Shown here: positions 62,085-64,000 of the stretch, in pieces
Layout of the letters: each line of letters opens with the position of its first letter
How positions within the stretch are numbered: the first letter of the stretch is position 1
Notes under the pieces: model-generated
Told to the model about the DNA's origin: nothing
Database searches by the model: none
Seen by the model: only the letters and a program-made list of their open reading frames with translations
Position numbers and translations under genes: made by a program
Assembly (NCBI RefSeq): GCF_000968535.2
Contig: NC_016112.1
Location: 3,410,001-3,474,000 of the forward strand
From: Methylotuvimicrobium alcaliphilum 20Z
Lineage (GTDB): Bacteria; Pseudomonadota; Gammaproteobacteria; Methylococcales; Methylomonadaceae
Direction of reading: 5' to 3'
Length of the DNA stretch: 64,000 nucleotides

Positions 62085-64000
62085 CTAGAGGCCCCACCAT
62101 AACTCTAAATCATCGGCAGACAACGTCGGCGCCCCTATCAGTTGCAGAATTTCGACAGGCGCTCCTGCCCCCCCCTCATCGGCATCGTAATACAGTTTTC
62201 CGCTGTCCAAGTCGTAAATCAGATAGATATCGCTCGCATCATCTCCCAGATCGGGAATATCGGAACCGAAGTTGCCCTCAATATAATACTCGGTTAAATT
62301 TCCATCCGGTAAGGCGGCGAAAAAGCTCGAGTCCCGCGTTTGATCGAAAATTATCAGATCTCTGTCGACAGTGAAGTTAGTGATGGAGATGGGGGCCGAA
62401 TATGTTGCGTTGGTGTAACTGAGCACCACCCCGTAAAAATCTTCGCTTTCGACTGAAATCGGCAGGGTCAATTCATCGGCCGAACTGTAACGAAACTCTA
62501 TATAAAGATCATCGTTTTGATTCGAGAGATCGATAACTTGTTTGCTCGAGGAATTGACCCATAAATCTCCCCAAATTTGCAAATGCGCGTCAGATAAAGG
62601 ACTGTAATCTCCGGTCAAATCCAAATGAATCGCACCAGAAAGCGTGATCTCGTTGAATGTCGTCGAATCGGTGGCAGTGATCGTTACTAGATTTTCTTCA
62701 CCATAGGCCTTTATCTCTTCAATATCGGACGAATGACTGATGTCGAACACCGAGCCCTCTTCTCCCCATAAGATGATTTCTTCGATGCTGATTAACGTCG
62801 GCGCAACGGTGCCGGCGAGCAGGTCTGCCTCCAACGTATCGAAACCTAAGCCCCCATCGACAACATCGCCGGTATTTAGCGTGGCCAAGCCGTCGTTTAA
62901 ATCACTGAAAAAGAGAGAGCCATCAAACTCGTTGTTGTTATCGGTGCCGGTCAGGTTGTCGTTGTTGACTGTAAGCCTGAACGGATCGGTATCCTGGATG
63001 AGGAGTGTAGCGGAGAGCGCGACGTTGTTCGGATTATTGAGTTCGCTGGCGCGCAGAACCAATGTTTCCGGGTCTTCGGATATGAAATCTTGAACTGCGA
63101 TGATCACGAAGCGGGCCTCGCCGTTAGCATTCAATTGAATAATGAATGTATCCGGTGCTTCGCTATCGCCTATCAATGTGCCTACCGTCACGGCCGACAG
63201 CTCAAAATCCTGCCCATCGGCGCTGCTGGCTTCGCCGTATCTCGATATCGAGATATCGGAGCCCGACAGGCCCGTGACGGTGTAGGTCACCGTATTCGGC
63301 GATCCCGGCAACTCATGAATTTCGGTGCGATCCGGTGTAATCGTCAGCTCCATATAATCACGGATCGTGATGCTCACGGAGGCCGTGTTATTGCGATGTT
63401 CGACATCCCTGACGAGCACGCGAAAAAGTTCGTTGCCTTCAACCAGGTCGTCTTGCACGGCGGTCACCGAAAATGTCGCAACGCCATTGGCATCGAGCGT
63501 CAAACGGTTGTTGTTGGGCAGGTGAGCGCTGGAAATATCATCCGCTTTCGCGACGCTATTGCTTGGAATCTCTAGTTGAACCTCGGTGCCGGGTGTTCCG
63601 GTTATCCTATAGGTCACGGTATTGGGCGTGCCCGGTTGCTCGTATATTTGGGTCCTATTGCGCGTGATCGACAGCGGGGTGATATCGCTGATCGTGACTT
63701 CCGCGGTCGCGGTGTCGTTCGGGTTGTCGATGTCGGTGACGCTGACGCGCAAGAGTTCGTCGATTTCAGCGATGTAGTCTTGCCGGGCCGTGACCGAGAA
63801 GGTGGCTATGCCGTCGTCGTTCAAGGTCAACAGATTGTTGTCCTGCAGATGGGTACTCAGAATGTCGTCGGCGTCGGCGGTGCTGCCCTCGGCGATCGCC
63901 AATTGCACCGTGGCCCCAGGCGTCCCGGCAATGGTGTACGTCACGGTATTGGGCACGCCGGGTTGTTCGTATATCCTTGAGCGATCGGGGGTGAGCGTCA
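62085..64000 (-). CDS. C-terminal part of a type I-secreted repeat adhesin (5' end beyond the window)
   Basis: At least 638 residues; the frame is open to the window edge. Three Ig-like repeats of about 105-115 residues begin with TP-R-IYEQPG and VPNTVTYTIAGTPG (and EIHELPGSPNTVTYTVTGL). Then a Ser/Thr-poor C-terminal region with TGTDNNNEFDGSLFF, calcium-type LDLTGDYSPL and VIDLSNQNDD, and the closing KLYYDADEGGAGAPVEILQL. The last block, ending in LIGAPTLSADDLELWWGL, is a classic uncleaved type I secretion signal region. Likely a surface adhesin exported by a type I system that is outside the window. Confidence 0.85.
   Translation of the reverse strand, partial: TLTPDRSRIYEQPGVPNTVTYTIAGTPGATVQLAIAEGSTADADDILSTHLQDNNLLTLNDDGIATFSVTARQDYIAEIDELLRVSVTDIDNPNDTATAEVTISDITPLSITRNRTQIYEQPGTPNTVTYRITGTPGTEVQLEIPSNSVAKADDISSAHLPNNNRLTLDANGVATFSVTAVQDDLVEGNELFRVLVRDVEHRNNTASVSITIRDYMELTITPDRTEIHELPGSPNTVTYTVTGLSGSDISISRYGEASSADGQDFELSAVTVGTLIGDSEAPDTFIIQLNANGEARFVIIAVQDFISEDPETLVLRASELNNPNNVALSATLLIQDTDPFRLTVNNDNLTGTDNNNEFDGSLFFSDLNDGLATLNTGDVVDGGLGFDTLEADLLAGTVAPTLISIEEIILWGEEGSVFDISHSSDIEEIKAYGEENLVTITATDSTTFNEITLSGAIHLDLTGDYSPLSDAHLQIWGDLWVNSSSKQVIDLSNQNDDLYIEFRYSSADELTLPISVESEDFYGVVLSYTNATYSAPISITNFTVDRDLIIFDQTRDSSFFAALPDGNLTEYYIEGNFGSDIPDLGDDASDIYLIYDLDSGKLYYDADEGGAGAPVEILQLIGAPTLSADDLELWWGL

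Overview
The window looks like a gammaproteobacterial chromosome segment of moderate GC, with many dispersed repeats and large surface and secretion proteins. A methylotroph-like Methylococcales relative is my best guess, but no one-carbon gene is visible, so the genus is inference. No rRNA, tRNA, CRISPR array or complete insertion sequence was found.

Left part (1-25 kb): the 3' part of a membrane-anchored multicopper oxidase; a UbiH/F-type FAD monooxygenase; an unusually long GltB-like glutamate synthase followed by a CysJ-like diflavin reductase; rapA, whose start codon lies in a heptanucleotide tandem repeat; a small hypothetical gene; the EF-P modification cluster (epmA-efp, with epmB divergent); a 513-residue protein of unknown function; a 5'-nucleotidase; two small lipoproteins (BamE-like and Slp-like); a UMF1-type MFS transporter; and a cytoplasmic TlpA/peroxiredoxin-like protein.

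Central part (25-50 kb): a secretion/energisation island. Leftwards, an operon runs ExbB (with a DUF2341 + LamG-like extracytoplasmic domain), ExbD, TonB, a porin and a coiled-coil periplasmic protein, followed by a TPR lipoprotein. Rightwards come a PstS-like periplasmic binding protein, a two-partner-secretion transporter (TpsB), its 3.4-thousand-residue TpsA exoprotein, and a PKD-domain protein. Good PhoB half-sites (7-bp repeats in 11-bp register, followed by a -10 about 10 bp on) precede the exbB operon and the PKD gene, and a weaker one precedes phoB. phoB-phoR themselves lie at 52.4-54.4 kb. I infer that the island is a phosphate-starvation surface system, similar in outline to what I recall of the Pdt locus of Pseudomonas aeruginosa.

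Right part (50-64 kb): repeat-rich DNA, a small hypothetical gene, phoR/phoB, a DUF4168 protein, an exported amidohydrolase, clpB with a sigma-32-type promoter, a relic of a transposase, an autotransporter-type outer membrane protein and the C-terminal part of a type I-secreted repeat adhesin that runs off the window.

Intergenic DNA is filled with mosaic palindromic elements 60-420 bp long. They share central modules, are inserted into each other, and their stem arms differ between copies in a compensatory way. Three MITE-like units carry clear target duplications of 7, 8 and 9 bp. No transposase likely to mobilise them lies intact in the window.
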